DNA of 64,000 bases from Citromicrobium sp. UBA3494 (GTDB lineage Bacteria; Pseudomonadota; Alphaproteobacteria; Sphingomonadales; Sphingomonadaceae): NCBI GenBank assembly GCA_002377695.1, contig DFQH01000004.1, positions 1 to 64,000 of the forward strand, given 5' to 3'. A program made the translations under genes and the position numbers. A model generated the notes under the pieces. The model was given only the letters and a program-made list of their open reading frames with translations, was not told the origin of the DNA and searched no databases. Of the stretch, positions 1 to 10,869 are shown in pieces; position 1 is the stretch's first letter; each line of letters starts with the position of its first letter.

Positions 1-551
1 TTCACCGCCACCTTGTATTCGTGGAAATCGTGGTCCTGCAGCAGCTTGATATGGTCGAGCGCGCTTTCGATCAGCGCTTCGGGGCAGGGCTCCCCGTATT
101 TCTCCAACAGGTCTTTCTCGAGGCTGCCTGCATTCACGCCGATCCGGATCGCGCAGCCATTCGCCTTGGCGGCGCGGACGACCTCGGCCACGCGCTGCGA
201 GGAGCCGATATTGCCCGGGTTGATCCGCAGGCAGGCCGCGCCATTGTCGGCGGCTTCCAGCGCGCGCTTGTAGTGGAAGTGGATGTCGGCAACGATCGGC
301 ACGTTGGCCGCGCGGGTGATCTTGTCGAAATGCCGCGTGGCCTCTTCGGTCGGGCAGGACACGCGGATGATGTCCGCGCCGGCATCCTCGCACCGGCGGA
401 TCTGGTCGAGCGTTGCCGCCACGTCCTCGGTCGGCGTGTTGGTCATCGTCTGCACGCTGATCGGCGCATCGCCACCGACCGGCACGGAGCCGACCATGAT
501 CTGGCGGGACTGTCGGCGCTCGATCGTGCGCCAGGGGCGAATTGCATTCAT
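1..551 (-). CDS. ispG: 4-hydroxy-3-methylbut-2-enyl diphosphate synthase IspG, 3' end beyond window
   Basis: The minus strand from ATG at 551 reads [17 protein letters not shown] and continues open to base 1, giving the N-terminal 183 or so residues. Recognisable GcpE/IspG stretches are [19 protein letters not shown], the [20 protein letters not shown] helix and [15 protein letters not shown] of the TIM barrel. IspG makes HMBPP from MEcPP in the non-mevalonate isoprenoid pathway. The C-terminal Fe-S domain lies outside the window, so it cannot be checked. No clear Shine-Dalgarno precedes the start. Confidence 0.93.
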   Translation of the reverse strand, partial: MNAIRPWRTIERRQSRQIMVGSVPVGGDAPISVQTMTNTPTEDVAATLDQIRRCEDAGADIIRVSCPTEEATRHFDKITRAANVPIVADIHFHYKRALEAADNGAACLRINPGNIGSSQRVAEVVRAAKANGCAIRIGVNAGSLEKDLLEKYGEPCPEALIESALDHIKLLQDHDFHEYKVAV

Positions 552-749
552 GCTGTTACGTCTTTCGTGCCGGACTGCTGACACACCTGACACAGTGTTC
601 AGGGGAGGAAAACCTGGCGCCTCGCGCGCGGTCGTCTGCATGCATCATATGGCTGCGATGCTTCGATTTTACGACCCTTGGCATGGCACAGGTCTTAACA
701 TGCCATGGGGCAGTAGGAAATCGCGCGCGTCTGGGGCATTGTTCGCCCG

Positions 750-1748
750 ATGAGCAATCCTACCGAGACCGAACCCGGCACGCCGCTGCTGTTCGCCCGC
801 GTGCTGGACGGCGAGGGTGGCGGGCGCGCCATCGACTGGGCGGAGATCCAGCAGTGGGAGCCCGGACCGGATGGTCCGGTGCTGTGGATGCACGTGTGCC
901 GCAACACGCCCGGCGTCTACGAGTGGCTGCAGGATCAGGTCGGCATCCCCGAGCCGACGGCCGAGCTTCTGACCAGCGACGACACGCGGCCGCGCGCCTT
1001 TCGTGAAGGCAACACGCTGGTCGCCACCTTGCGCGGGATCAACTTCAACCCCGGTGCCGAGCCGGAGGACATGATTTCCATGCAGGTGTGGAGCGACGGC
1101 ACGCGGCTCATCACCTTGCGTCGCCACCCCTTGCAGACCCCGCGCCAGATCCTGGCGAAGATCGATCGCGGGGCGGGGCCGGGCGATGCGGGCGCCATCG
1201 TCACCGCGCTGACCGAGGCAATGGTGGCGCGGATGAATGCCTCCATCGTCGACATGAACGATCATATCGACCAGCTCGAGCATCAGGACATGGACGACGA
1301 TCCCGAAGAGATGCTCCAGAAGATCGCCGGCATTCGCCGCAACTGCCTGGGCCTCCAGCGCCACATGGGTCCGCAGCATGTCGCGCTCGAAGCGATCAGC
1401 CGCGATGCGCCGCCCTGGTTCGAAGATCACGACCGGCGCGAGATCGCCGAGACGATCGACCGGCTGCGCCGCTATCTCGACGATATCGACGTCAGCAAGG
1501 AAAGCGCGGTGGTGCTGATGGACGAACTGCGCACGCGCGCGCTCGCCAGCAACGAACGCGCGACCTACATGCTCACCATCGTGGCGGGCATCTTCCTGCC
1601 GCTGGGTTTTCTGACCGGGCTGCTGGGCATCAATGTCGGCGGCATGCCCGGGGTGAACGATGGCGATGCCTTCTGGTGGGTCACCGGCGTGTGCATCGCG
1701 ATCATCGTGGTGCTGCTGGCGATCTTCAAGCGGCTGCGCTGGCTCTAG
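750..1748 (+). CDS. zntB: ZntB/CorA family divalent cation transporter
   Basis: A 332-residue protein with a long soluble N-terminal domain and two C-terminal membrane helices. The loop signature is GIN (residues 293-295, in LLGINVGGMPG) rather than the GMN of CorA, and GIN is typical of the ZntB branch that moves zinc. The acidic coiled region around residues 165-190 fits the cytoplasmic funnel of the family. It stands alone and converges with the acetyltransferase gene whose 3' end begins at 1750. The family is secure; the transported metal is inferred from the loop motif. Confidence 0.85.
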   Translation: MSNPTETEPGTPLLFARVLDGEGGGRAIDWAEIQQWEPGPDGPVLWMHVCRNTPGVYEWLQDQVGIPEPTAELLTSDDTRPRAFREGNTLVATLRGINFNPGAEPEDMISMQVWSDGTRLITLRRHPLQTPRQILAKIDRGAGPGDAGAIVTALTEAMVARMNASIVDMNDHIDQLEHQDMDDDPEEMLQKIAGIRRNCLGLQRHMGPQHVALEAISRDAPPWFEDHDRREIAETIDRLRRYLDDIDVSKESAVVLMDELRTRALASNERATYMLTIVAGIFLPLGFLTGLLGINVGGMPGVNDGDAFWWVTGVCIAIIVVLLAIFKRLRWL

Positions 1749-1749
1749 G

Positions 1750-2268
1750 CTAGAGCCGCAATTCGTACAGCAGTTCGTCGTCGCGCTGCTCGCCGACCCA
1801 GAAGCCTATGTCCGCGATCTTGGCAAAGCCGTAGCGCTGGTAGAATTTCTGCGCGCCGTAGTTCCCGCTCCACACCGAAAGCTGGATGGCATCGTGGCCG
1901 CGGCCACGCGCCTGTGCCAGTGCCCAGTCCATCAGCGCCGCGCCGATCCCCCGACCGGTAAGATCGGGCTGGGTGTACAGCTGGCCGAGCGCGATCGGGT
2001 TCGCCGCGTCCGAATATTCGGCATATCCGCTGGGCGCGCGCAGCTTGACGTAGCCGAGCAGGCGGCTGGCGTCGTCCGCTTCGGCGAGGCGGTGGATATG
2101 GTGATCGTCCGCGATCTCCGCCGCGACTGCCCCGCGCGAATAGGCCCTCTCCAGAAACGTATCGAGGTCCTTCTCCCGGTACAGATGCGCGAAGGCGGCG
2201 CAGAAGCTTTCGCGGCCCAGATCGGCCAGGGCGGGCGCATCGTGGGGTGTGGCGGGGCGCAGGATCAT
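1750..2268 (-). CDS. GNAT family N-acetyltransferase
   Basis: About 172 residues from ATG at 2268 (MILRPATPHDAPALADLG). The acetyl-CoA loop is visible as LTGRGIGAALMDWAL, and the C-terminal part SVWSGNYGAQKFYQRYGF is the usual GNAT end. The frame stays open to 2400, but that extension is Arg-rich and the start at MILRPATP matches family N-termini. The substrate cannot be told. It ends just past the stop of the zntB-like gene, in convergent orientation, and starts divergently from the asparaginase gene. Confidence 0.8.
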   Translation of the reverse strand: MILRPATPHDAPALADLGRESFCAAFAHLYREKDLDTFLERAYSRGAVAAEIADDHHIHRLAEADDASRLLGYVKLRAPSGYAEYSDAANPIALGQLYTQPDLTGRGIGAALMDWALAQARGRGHDAIQLSVWSGNYGAQKFYQRYGFAKIADIGFWVGEQRDDELLYELRL

Positions 2269-2365
2269 GGCGTGGCGGTTAGCGCGCGCGCGCCGATTGG
2301 GGAAGCGCTGGACCGCTCGGGCGAAGCGCGCCATTGTCCGGCGGATTTCAAGCGGGAGAGACTTA

Positions 2366-3463
2366 ATGCGCGCGATACTGACCCTTGCTCTTGCCACCAT
2401 CCTGACGGCGCCCGCCGCCGCACAGGAAGGCTACGATCCGGGAGAACCGCGCTGGTCCTTCGCGATCCATGGCGGGGCGGGGACGATCGAGCGGGCCAGC
2501 ATGACGGCAGAGCAGGAGGCGGACTATCGCGCGGCGCTCGATGCGGCGCTCGAGGCGGGCGAGGATATCCTGCGCGGCGGCGGCAGCGCGATGGACGCGG
2601 TGACCGCGGCGATTACCCTCATGGAGGACGATCCCAAGTTCAACGCCGGGCGCGGCGCGGTGTTCACCTGGGACGGCACGATCGAGCATGACGCGGCGCT
2701 GATGGACGGGCGCGACCGGTCGGCAGGCGCGGTCACCGGCACCAGCACCGTGCGCCACCCCATCCTGCTCGCGCGCGAGGTGATGCGCGACGGGCGGCAT
2801 GTGTTTCTCAGCGGCGCGGGGGCGGAAACCTTTGCTGACGGCACGCGGCTGGAGCGGGTGCCCAACGCGTGGTTCCGGACCGAGAGCCGGCTGCGCTCGC
2901 TCGAACGGCTGAAGGCCGAACAGCTCTCGGCGATCGACGTCGATTACAAGTACGGCACGGTCGGCGCGGTGGCGCTGGACCTCGAAGGCAACATGGCCGC
3001 GGGCACCTCGACCGGGGGGCTGACCGGCAAGCGCTGGGGGCGGATCGGCGACGCGCCCGTGATCGGCGCGGGAACCTATGCCGACAACCGCAGCTGCGCG
3101 GTCTCCGCCACCGGAGCGGGCGAGTTCTTCATCCGCGTGGGCGTGGCGCAGGAGATCTGCACGCGCTTGAGATTCGCATGGGAGGACCTGCTCGAGGAAG
3201 CGGAGGCGAGCGTCCCGCGCGACCAGCTGGGCTTCCCCGAATATGTCGTCCACGCGAGCGAGCTGTGGCTGGAGGCGGGTGAGATTCGGGCAATTGCCGA
3301 CGACGTTCTGGCCGAAGTCGAGGATCTGGGCGGCGACGGCGGGGTGATCGTCGTCTCCCCCTTCGGCCCCGCAGTGTTCAGCTTCAACACGCCCGGCATG
3401 TACCGCGCCCGCTCGACCAGCGCAGGGATGCGCGAGGTCGCGATCTACGGCGTGGACGAGTAG
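2366..3463 (+). CDS. exported isoaspartyl peptidase / L-asparaginase (Ntn-hydrolase)
   Basis: A 365-residue protein starting at 2366, after a good ribosome site (GGGAG), with a cleavable signal peptide of about 19 residues ending APAAAQ. The type 2 asparaginase/isoaspartyl peptidase fold shows in FAIHGGAGTI, FNAGRGAVF and the autocleavage site YGTVGAVALD, where Thr198 becomes the N-terminal nucleophile of the beta subunit; GTSTGG follows. Enzymes of this family remove isoaspartyl dipeptides or asparagine. The signal peptide points to periplasmic action. An upstream in-frame extension to 2249 is rejected because it would bury the signal peptide. Confidence 0.9.
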   Translation: MRAILTLALATILTAPAAAQEGYDPGEPRWSFAIHGGAGTIERASMTAEQEADYRAALDAALEAGEDILRGGGSAMDAVTAAITLMEDDPKFNAGRGAVFTWDGTIEHDAALMDGRDRSAGAVTGTSTVRHPILLAREVMRDGRHVFLSGAGAETFADGTRLERVPNAWFRTESRLRSLERLKAEQLSAIDVDYKYGTVGAVALDLEGNMAAGTSTGGLTGKRWGRIGDAPVIGAGTYADNRSCAVSATGAGEFFIRVGVAQEICTRLRFAWEDLLEEAEASVPRDQLGFPEYVVHASELWLEAGEIRAIADDVLAEVEDLGGDGGVIVVSPFGPAVFSFNTPGMYRARSTSAGMREVAIYGVDE

Positions 3464-3472
3464 CAGCCCGCT

Positions 3473-3563
3473 TCTCCTTCCCCTCGAGGGGGAGAGTGGG
3501 TTGGAGGTGTGTCAAAGCCGATGGCTGGGCGCCCCCACCCCGGCCCCTCCCCACGGGGAGGGG
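3473..3563. repeat. GC-rich intergenic hairpins between convergent genes
   Basis: Two stem-loops lie between the asparaginase and desaturase genes, which converge here. The first is around 3476-3495 (TTCCCCTCGAGGGGGAG). The second is a 9-bp stem, CCCCTCCCC at 3544-3552 against GGGGAGGGG at 3555-3563. They could act as a bidirectional terminator or be a dispersed intergenic repeat; neither arm is followed by a clear T run. Confidence 0.45.
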
Positions 3564-3571
3564 AGTCTCCC

Positions 3572-4465
3572 TCAGGCCGCCCGCGTCGCGCGGCGCAGCA
3601 CGTCGCCGTAGCCGTAGGCGATGCAGTCGTGCCCGCGGTAATAGCCGCGCTCTTTCAGGATGCGGTGCACCCGCGCCAGCCGATAGGGCGGGACGCCTGC
3701 GAAGATGTGATGCTCCAGATGGTAGTTCACATTGCACGGGCTTAGCAGCAGAGCCTCCCACCAGCGCGGGATCGTGGTGCCGGTGTTGATCCGCGCGTCG
3801 ATCGCATCGCGGTCCTTCGCCACGCCGTGTTCGGAAATCTGCCGCAGACGCATGGTCAGCGGATAGACGAAGATCCGCGCCGCCCACCACAGGGCGTAGG
3901 CCCACGGGGCGCCCACCGCCAGCAGCGCAGCGAACAGCAGCGCGTGGAACAGCACCGAAGGGCCGGTTTCGGCCCATTTGAAGCGCTTGGTCTCGCCCAG
4001 CAGATCGCGAAACCCGGTCTGACCGGTCACATCGCGGATCAGCTTGCGCTTCAGCGATTCGCGCGTGACGGGATAGGCCTTCACCATCCACTTGTCGGGA
4101 TCGTCCGGCGTGCCGGCGTACTTGTGATGGTTCAGGTGGTAGCGGCGATAGAGGTCCAGCGGCACATGCGCCGCCGCCCCGCTGACCCATTTGCCGACGA
4201 ATGTGTTGAGCCTGGGCGTGCGGAAGAACGCGCCATGCGCGCAGTCGTGCGTGATGATCCCGAAGGCCTGGATGCGCCCGCCCAGAATGACGATCGCGCC
4301 AAGGATCGTCAGCGGATTGGGCCAGAGAATCGCCACGGCGAAAGCTGCCACCGCCAGCCCGGCCTGGAACAGCAGGGTCGCGGCGGCGCGCGCATCGGAT
4401 TTTGTGCTGAGCGCGGCGACTTCGCCGGTGGTGATGTAATCGCCGATTGCGGGGGCGTGCTTCAT
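3572..4465 (-). CDS. membrane fatty acid desaturase
   Basis: 297 residues from ATG at 4465, chosen because GGAGAGAG lies just upstream. The three histidine boxes of the di-iron membrane desaturase family are present: HDCAH (73-77), HLNHH (110-114) and HLEHH (249-253). Hydrophobic segments lie around 28-70 and 175-205. Such enzymes use O2 and electron donors to introduce double bonds into acyl chains or related lipids. The substrate is not deducible. It resembles the DesA-like group more than the carotenoid hydroxylases, but the latter are not excluded. A second, only distantly similar desaturase lies at 53251. Confidence 0.85.
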   Translation of the reverse strand: MKHAPAIGDYITTGEVAALSTKSDARAAATLLFQAGLAVAAFAVAILWPNPLTILGAIVILGGRIQAFGIITHDCAHGAFFRTPRLNTFVGKWVSGAAAHVPLDLYRRYHLNHHKYAGTPDDPDKWMVKAYPVTRESLKRKLIRDVTGQTGFRDLLGETKRFKWAETGPSVLFHALLFAALLAVGAPWAYALWWAARIFVYPLTMRLRQISEHGVAKDRDAIDARINTGTTIPRWWEALLLSPCNVNYHLEHHIFAGVPPYRLARVHRILKERGYYRGHDCIAYGYGDVLRRATRAA

Positions 4466-4525
4466 AAGTCTCTCTCCGCCACCGATATTATCGCAAGCGC
4501 CGCCTGCGCGCAATCTCGCGCCGGA

Positions 4526-5446
4526 TCAGCGCTGCGCCTGCGTATGCTTGTCCGCCTTGCGCTGGCCCAGCCGCATGTCGCCTTCCAGCTTGGCCCTGAG
4601 CGCGGTGTAGAAGGCTTCGAGGAAGGCACGCTCGTCGCCAGAGCCCGCTTGCCAGCCGATCTTGCGCACGATTGCCTTGTGCACCGCGTCGAGTGTCTTC
4701 TCGTCGCCATCGCGCAGTACGCGTTCGAGCTGCTGCAGTTCGTACTCGCCGTAGATCGACAGTTCCTCGTCGCCGAAGCGGTAATCGGTGACCCCGCGTC
4801 TGCTTTCATCGCTCGCCAGCGACAGCACGTCCGCCAGCTTGCGGCGCGGTGCCTCGACCACCCAGGTTCCCGCCACCACGTCGCCCGCCCGCAGCGCGTC
4901 GCGGTTGAAGAAGGGGAACAGCATGAAGGTGGCGAACCACAGCGATCCCACGATCCACGCCGATCCGGCGCCCCCTTCGCCCGCGCTGCTGAAGAAGCTC
5001 AGCGGCAGGAAGATTTCTATCTGGCGAAGCAGGTTGCGCGCGATGACGGCCTCGGCGGTCAGCCTCTCGCCAGACCGCGCCAGCTCGCCCCGCGGCCTTG
5101 CCGCAACGCGTATGCCGACCATGCGCTTGCCCGGCGTGGCCCCGCGGGGGCCCATCTCGAAGAAGATGAAATAGCCGTTCAGCAGCACGAACATGGCGAT
5201 GAAGAACAGCACCAGCAGGAACTCGCCGCCCCCGCCGTCCAGCGAATCGAGCTGTTCCAGATTGATGCCGATGAAGATCAGCGAGACCGTGACGATCAGT
5301 ACGGTCAGGAAGATGATGCAGTAATCCAGCACCAGCGCCATCAGCCGCGATCCGCGCGTGGCCAGCGTGATGGACAGCGGCACGCCCTCCGGCGTCACCA
5401 CCTCGCGCCGCCGCTTGGCGTCTATGTGGCGTGCGATTGCGGTCAT
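4526..5446 (-). CDS. RDD family membrane protein
   Basis: 306 residues starting at ATG 5446, whose start overlaps the stop of the SpoIIM-like gene by four bases (ATGA). The RDD signature appears as TRGSRLMALVLDYCIIFL near residues 30-47 and as GATPGKRMVGIRV. There are about four membrane helices, then a soluble C-terminal tail of about 110 residues rich in charged residues. It is the last gene of the six-gene leftward operon. RDD proteins have no agreed biochemical role; association with the SpoIIM-like protein is inferred from the overlap. Confidence 0.8.
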   Translation of the reverse strand: MTAIARHIDAKRRREVVTPEGVPLSITLATRGSRLMALVLDYCIIFLTVLIVTVSLIFIGINLEQLDSLDGGGGEFLLVLFFIAMFVLLNGYFIFFEMGPRGATPGKRMVGIRVAARPRGELARSGERLTAEAVIARNLLRQIEIFLPLSFFSSAGEGGAGSAWIVGSLWFATFMLFPFFNRDALRAGDVVAGTWVVEAPRRKLADVLSLASDESRRGVTDYRFGDEELSIYGEYELQQLERVLRDGDEKTLDAVHKAIVRKIGWQAGSGDERAFLEAFYTALRAKLEGDMRLGQRKADKHTQAQR

Positions 5447-6507
5447 GATGCAGTCTCCGCCCTGCCCCTGCGGCCGACCAGCGCGAACAGCGCCACCCAC
5501 GCGATCAGCATGAACACGCCAATCAGCACGCGCGCCTCGAACCCGGCGAGCTGTCGCGGGAAGGCTTCGAGGATGGCGGCCACGATCAACATGAACACGC
5601 AGCCCAGCATCACCAGCGCGGCGCGGTTGCCTGCCTGCGCGGTTGCGGCGAGGATGCTCGCCTCGCCGGGGAAGGCCATGTTGCGGCCCACATGCACGCC
5701 CGCCGCGCCCGCCAGCAGGATTGCGGCGAATTCCGTGGTCCCATGCACGCTGAGCCACGCCATGAATTCGGGCAGCAGGCCGACCGAATTGAACAGCCAC
5801 GCCATCGCGCCCAGCATCGCCATGTTGTAGATCAGCAGCAGCAGCGTGGGCACGCCGAATGCGAAGCCCAGCGCGAACGCGAGGATGCACACGCTCGCAT
5901 TGTTGTAGAACAGGTAGGCCGCAAAGGCGGACAGGCCGCCCGCGCTGTCGGCCACGCCCAGCGTCTCGGCCAGATCGGCGCGGCTGGCGCCCGGGACGCG
6001 CCCGCCCGCCATCGCGCCGGGCACGAGGGTGAAATACCATTCGACATTGCGCGCGACCAGCAGCCAGCCCGCGGCGACGCCTGCTGCCATGGCCGCGAAG
6101 GCGAGCACGATGTCGAGCCAGATCGCCCGTACCGCCCGGCTCCAGCCGCCGCGAAAGAACCCGCCGAGCCAGCGGAAGAGCCCGTTTCGCGGGCCGTAAA
6201 CCTGGTACCAGGCGCGCTCCACCAGGTCCTCAAGGAAGGCGAGCGTGGCCGCGTCGAGCGAGGTCTCGCGCGCGACCGCCAGGCTGGAGGCGGCCTGCCG
6301 GTACAGCACCGGCAGATCGGCGATATCCTCGTCCGGAAGGCCGCGTATTCTTCCGCGCTCCATCCGGGCGACGATACGCTCCAGCCGTCGCCATTCGCCT
6401 TCGCGTTCCAGCCGGAACCGGTCGGACCTGAGCGCGGCGGCCTCGATATCGGGCTGTTCGGGCAGTGGCTTGGCGGCAAAGGGATTGCGCAGGACAGGCG
6501 GTTTCAT
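5443..6507 (-). CDS. SpoIIM-like (stage II sporulation protein M family) membrane protein
   Basis: 354 residues with a soluble N-terminal third (to about 115) and then about six hydrophobic helices. The family pattern is seen in FLEDLVERAWYQVYGPRNGLFRW and in the conserved membrane stretch around VHGTTEFAAILLAGAAG. It overlaps both neighbours by four bases, so it is almost certainly translated together with the DUF58 and RDD proteins. Non-sporulating bacteria carry this family next to MoxR/DUF58 genes, and its function there is not established. Confidence 0.78.
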   Translation of the reverse strand: MKPPVLRNPFAAKPLPEQPDIEAAALRSDRFRLEREGEWRRLERIVARMERGRIRGLPDEDIADLPVLYRQAASSLAVARETSLDAATLAFLEDLVERAWYQVYGPRNGLFRWLGGFFRGGWSRAVRAIWLDIVLAFAAMAAGVAAGWLLVARNVEWYFTLVPGAMAGGRVPGASRADLAETLGVADSAGGLSAFAAYLFYNNASVCILAFALGFAFGVPTLLLLIYNMAMLGAMAWLFNSVGLLPEFMAWLSVHGTTEFAAILLAGAAGVHVGRNMAFPGEASILAATAQAGNRAALVMLGCVFMLIVAAILEAFPRQLAGFEARVLIGVFMLIAWVALFALVGRRGRAETAS

Positions 6508-7823
6508 CCGGCAATCGCCTCCTGCGCGCGCAGCGCCAGATAGTGGTCGATCAGCGCGAAGCCGATCCGGTCGTGCGGCGCCTCGATCACGTCGACGCCC
6601 ATCCGGCGCAGGCGCGTGAGCACCAGCTGCCGCTGGCGGGCGAGGGCATCGGCGGTCACCGCGCGGGCCAAGTGGTCTATGGAGTCGGGTTCGGCTTCGG
6701 TGAAGCCTGCCAGTTCGCGGTCTTCCAGCGTGACGAAGACGACCGCATGCCGCTTGGTCAGCCGGGCAAGGCTTTCGATCATCAGTTCGGCGGCAGTGGT
6801 GTCACTGAAATCGGAGAACAGCACCACCAGCGAACGCCGCTTGAGCCGGGCGGACAGAGTGGCCAGCGCCAGCGTGTAGTTCGCTTCCTCGCCCTGCATG
6901 TAGTCCAGCCCCGCCGCCGCCTGCTGCAGCCGCGCGAAGCCGCGCGTGTCGCTGACGAAGGGGCTGGCCAGCACGGGGCGCCGGGCAAAGCCGAACAGCA
7001 TCGTGCGGTCGCCGCCTTTCAATGCCACGTAAGCTGCGGTCAGACCTGCGCTGACGGCACGGTCGAGCCGGGGCAGGCCGTCGATCGGTTCGCACATTGC
7101 CTGCCCGCAATCGAAGGCGAACACGATCTGATTGTTGCGCTCCGCCTCGTTCTCGCGCGCATAGAGCGCGGCGTGGCGGGCGCTCGCCTTCCAGTCGATT
7201 CGGCGGCGGTCCATCCCCGCCTGGTATTCGGTCAGCGCCTCGAACTGGGTGCCTTCGCCGCGCCGCCTGCGGTTGATGAGGCCCAGCTCCGCATCGCGCA
7301 GCAGGGCCTGCAAGGGTTGCGAGCGGATCGGGGAGAGATCCGGCCAGATGCGGATGGCGCGATCGAGCGCGATGCGCTTCTGCCGCCCGCCGAGGCCCCA
7401 CGGGCCGTCCCATGCGATCCATAAAGCGTCGATATCGGCGGTCCCGCGCCGGGTGGCGCGCAAGTCGGTCCCGCCGCTCCACGCACCATGATCCGGGCGC
7501 AGGTCGAGGGCAACCCGCCCGCCCGGCGCCATGCGCGGATCGAGCGAGAGTGCGGCGCGGACCGCACCCGCCGTGCCGTTCAGATCGGCCGAGACGCGCA
7601 AGGCAGCGGGCTGGCCGATCTCGACGTCGTTGTCATGGTCCAGCTGCCAGTCGGCCAGCTTGCCCGCGCGCGCGGCGTCGATCAGAACCAGCAAAAACAG
7701 CACCCCCGCCGCCACCGGCACCACCAGCCACGCGGCAGGCGCGATCAGCGCCACCGCGAGCGCCAGCGGCGCAGCGAGTGCGACGATCCGCGCGGTGCGG
7801 GTGGTGGGAAGCAGGGCGGCCAT
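6504..7823 (-). CDS. DUF58 domain protein (VWA-like)
   Basis: 439 residues from ATG 7823 (MAALLPTTRTARIVALAA). Two N-terminal membrane helices span about 12-50. The DUF58 block is marked by YQAGMDRRRIDWKASARHAA, followed by a von Willebrand A-like part with FAFDCGQAM and VVLFSDFSDT. The frame stays open up to 8888, but that extension runs through the MoxR gene in another frame and is not coding. DUF58 proteins usually pair with MoxR ATPases, which are thought to act as chaperone-like partners. The stop overlaps the next gene as ATGA. Confidence 0.85.
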   Translation of the reverse strand: MAALLPTTRTARIVALAAPLALAVALIAPAAWLVVPVAAGVLFLLVLIDAARAGKLADWQLDHDNDVEIGQPAALRVSADLNGTAGAVRAALSLDPRMAPGGRVALDLRPDHGAWSGGTDLRATRRGTADIDALWIAWDGPWGLGGRQKRIALDRAIRIWPDLSPIRSQPLQALLRDAELGLINRRRRGEGTQFEALTEYQAGMDRRRIDWKASARHAALYARENEAERNNQIVFAFDCGQAMCEPIDGLPRLDRAVSAGLTAAYVALKGGDRTMLFGFARRPVLASPFVSDTRGFARLQQAAAGLDYMQGEEANYTLALATLSARLKRRSLVVLFSDFSDTTAAELMIESLARLTKRHAVVFVTLEDRELAGFTEAEPDSIDHLARAVTADALARQRQLVLTRLRRMGVDVIEAPHDRIGFALIDHYLALRAQEAIAG

Positions 7824-7840
7824 GACGGTCCTCGCGCGCG

Positions 7841-8799
<959 letters not shown>

Positions 8800-8803
<4 letters not shown>

Positions 8804-10086
8804 ACCTTCGTGGTCCTTTCCGATTCGCGCAGTTCTGTTTCGCGCAGCGCGCGTGCTGCGCGCAAAGTTTCCGTGCTCCCGCGCGCATCGCGCAGGTCTT
8901 CGATCGCTTGTGCCAGCGTGTCTTCGCCGCGTTCGCGCAGGCTCGCCTCGATCGCTTGGCCCTGCCTTTCGCGCAGGCCGAGCCGTTCGAGCACGCGCGT
9001 TCCCACCAGATTGGCGTAGGGATCGCGCAGCAGGTGCATGCGCCCGCTGCGGCCGATCACCTGCGCGCCATTGGCGACCAGCTGGCCCTTGCCCGCCGCG
9101 ATGGCAGGCGTGGGGCGCAAGCTGGGGCCGAAGCGGTTGAAGGCGCGCCACATGGCGATGGCGAGCGCCAGCAGCAGCGTGAGCGTGGCGGCGAGGAAGG
9201 GCGGTTCGAACGCCAGCGTCAGCAGGTTGCGCGATCCGCCAAGGCCGTTCAGCGTCAGATCGAAGCGGACCGGCGCATCGGTGCCCTGCCGTGCAATGTC
9301 GATCAGTTCGAGCGCCAGTGCCGCGCGGCTCTCGCTCGCGAGGCCCCAGTTGTTGAGCAGATCCGGCTCGGCCACGATCATCACGCCATAGACGGGCAGG
9401 TCGCCGCCCCAGTCCGGATCGAAGTAGAGCTCGCCCGCGCGGTAGCTGCCATCATCCACAAGGTGGCCCGCGAGGATGTGCCCCTCCTCGTCCTGAACGA
9501 GGGGCGCGATCCGGTCCTGTGTTTCGTTGGCGCTGAAATGCATCAGCGCATCCTCGCTCGGTAGGCGGCCGCCTAGCGAAAGGCCGGACCATTGCGGCGC
9601 GCGCGCCAGCGCGGTTTCGCCGACCAGATCGTAGGTTTCGCCGTCGAGGTCGAACGACCATTCCGGGGCGGCGCCCGCCAGCGCGACCCAGCCCGGCTGG
9701 TCCGCCGCATCGCCGACCGGAAAGGCGACCCACTTGGGCGCGATCACCAGCGTCGGCCCGATCGTGCGACGGCGCGCGATGATCTCGTCCAGCTCGTCCG
9801 TGTCGAGCTGCTGGGGCGGGGTGAGGACCAGCAGTCCCGGATCGTCCAGCGCGCCGCGCTCACGCGAGCGAGCCACCGGCGTGCCGTCCGCCTCCAGCAT
9901 CCGGGCCAGCGCGGAAAACCCGTTCAGTCCGTTGCCTGCGACATGCGACTGGCCATTATTGCCACTGCCCGACAAACCGCCCTGTCCCACCAGGTAGAGG
10001 AAGGCCACAAAGGCGAGGATCGCGAAGGCGACCAGCGCAAAGGTGCCGCGCTTGCCGAAGGCGGAAGGGTTGGCCCGGGCTGCCAT
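8800..10086 (-). CDS. DUF4350 domain membrane protein
   Basis: 428 residues. One membrane helix near the N-terminus (17-35) is followed by a large extracytoplasmic region including NGLNGFSALARMLEADG, the DUF4350 hallmark, and then a second helix around 285-305. The family is regularly found between DUF4129 and MoxR genes. The start overlaps the DUF4129 stop by one base (TGATG) and the end overlaps the MoxR start by four, so the six genes read as one operon. Molecular role unknown. Confidence 0.75.
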
Positions 10087-10718
10087 CAGCGCGGCTCCAG
10101 CGCGAAATCGGCATAGGCGGCGCGCGCTTCGTGCCAGTCCCGCTCGCTCAGGTCTTCCAGCGCAAACAGCGCGCGTTCCACGCTGCGCGCGATGGCCGAA
10201 AAGGCGGCGCGTGCCTTGTCGGGCAGCGAGTCGAGTCGCGACAGCTCGCGCGCCGTGCTCGATGGCTGGACCAGATCGGGGCGGCGGCTGGCGATCTGGC
10301 CGATACTGCGCGCCAGCAACAGGCGCACCGCCTCGCCATAACGGCCCTGCGCCGCCAGCGCGTCCGCATCGCCCAACAGCGCCTGCGCTTCGGCCCGGTC
10401 GGGCGTGACGCTGGCGTTATCGGCGTCGGATTTCTCCCGGCGCCTGAGGATGGGCACGTCGAAAATCCGCGCTATCAGCAGCACCAGCAGGGCAATGCCG
10501 GCCGCGATCAGCACCCATTGCAGCACCGGCCACGCGAAGACGAAGCCGCGCGCCACGAAGCCGAAAACATAGGCGAGGAAATCACCGACGGCGAGCAGCC
10601 AGTCGGGCGTATCCGGCGCGTCGGGCGGGGCAATCGGTTCGAACTGGATATCGGGATCGTCGCGCACAGCACGCCAGGCGTCGATCGCCCCTTCATTCGT
10701 GCTTGCCCCCGTCGTCAC
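10086..10718 (-). CDS. DUF4129 domain membrane protein
   Basis: About 210 residues if translation begins at GTG 10718 (VTTGASTNEG). An ATG at 10838 would add 40 Arg/Pro-rich residues that do not look coding. A membrane helix covers about 65-85. The C-terminal DUF4129 part shows YGEAVRLLLARSIGQIASR and ELSRLDSLPDKARAAFSAI. First gene of the DUF4129-DUF4350-MoxR-DUF58-SpoIIM-RDD operon. Start uncertain. Confidence 0.7.
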   Translation of the reverse strand: MTTGASTNEGAIDAWRAVRDDPDIQFEPIAPPDAPDTPDWLLAVGDFLAYVFGFVARGFVFAWPVLQWVLIAAGIALLVLLIARIFDVPILRRREKSDADNASVTPDRAEAQALLGDADALAAQGRYGEAVRLLLARSIGQIASRRPDLVQPSSTARELSRLDSLPDKARAAFSAIARSVERALFALEDLSERDWHEARAAYADFALEPR

Positions 10719-10869
10719 GCGAACCGATTGGCATGGGGGCGGGGCACCTGCAAGCGGTTGCGCGTTGCCAAATCCTTTTTCACACCGGTGGCGTTGCACT
10801 TGCGCATGTCCGGCGCGGGGGCTAGATCGCGCGCGCATCCCATGAAGCTAACCTGCCAGGCATAATTCG

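Noticed and set aside
3572..4465. Carotenoid hydroxylase or ketolase
   Set aside because: Histidine box spacing and the N-terminal layout fit acyl desaturases better, and no carotenoid gene lies nearby.
3827..5830. 667-codon open frame on the plus strand
   Set aside because: Antisense to the desaturase, RDD and SpoIIM-like genes. The translation is His/Gln/Arg-rich with no domain, as expected for a GC-rich shadow frame.
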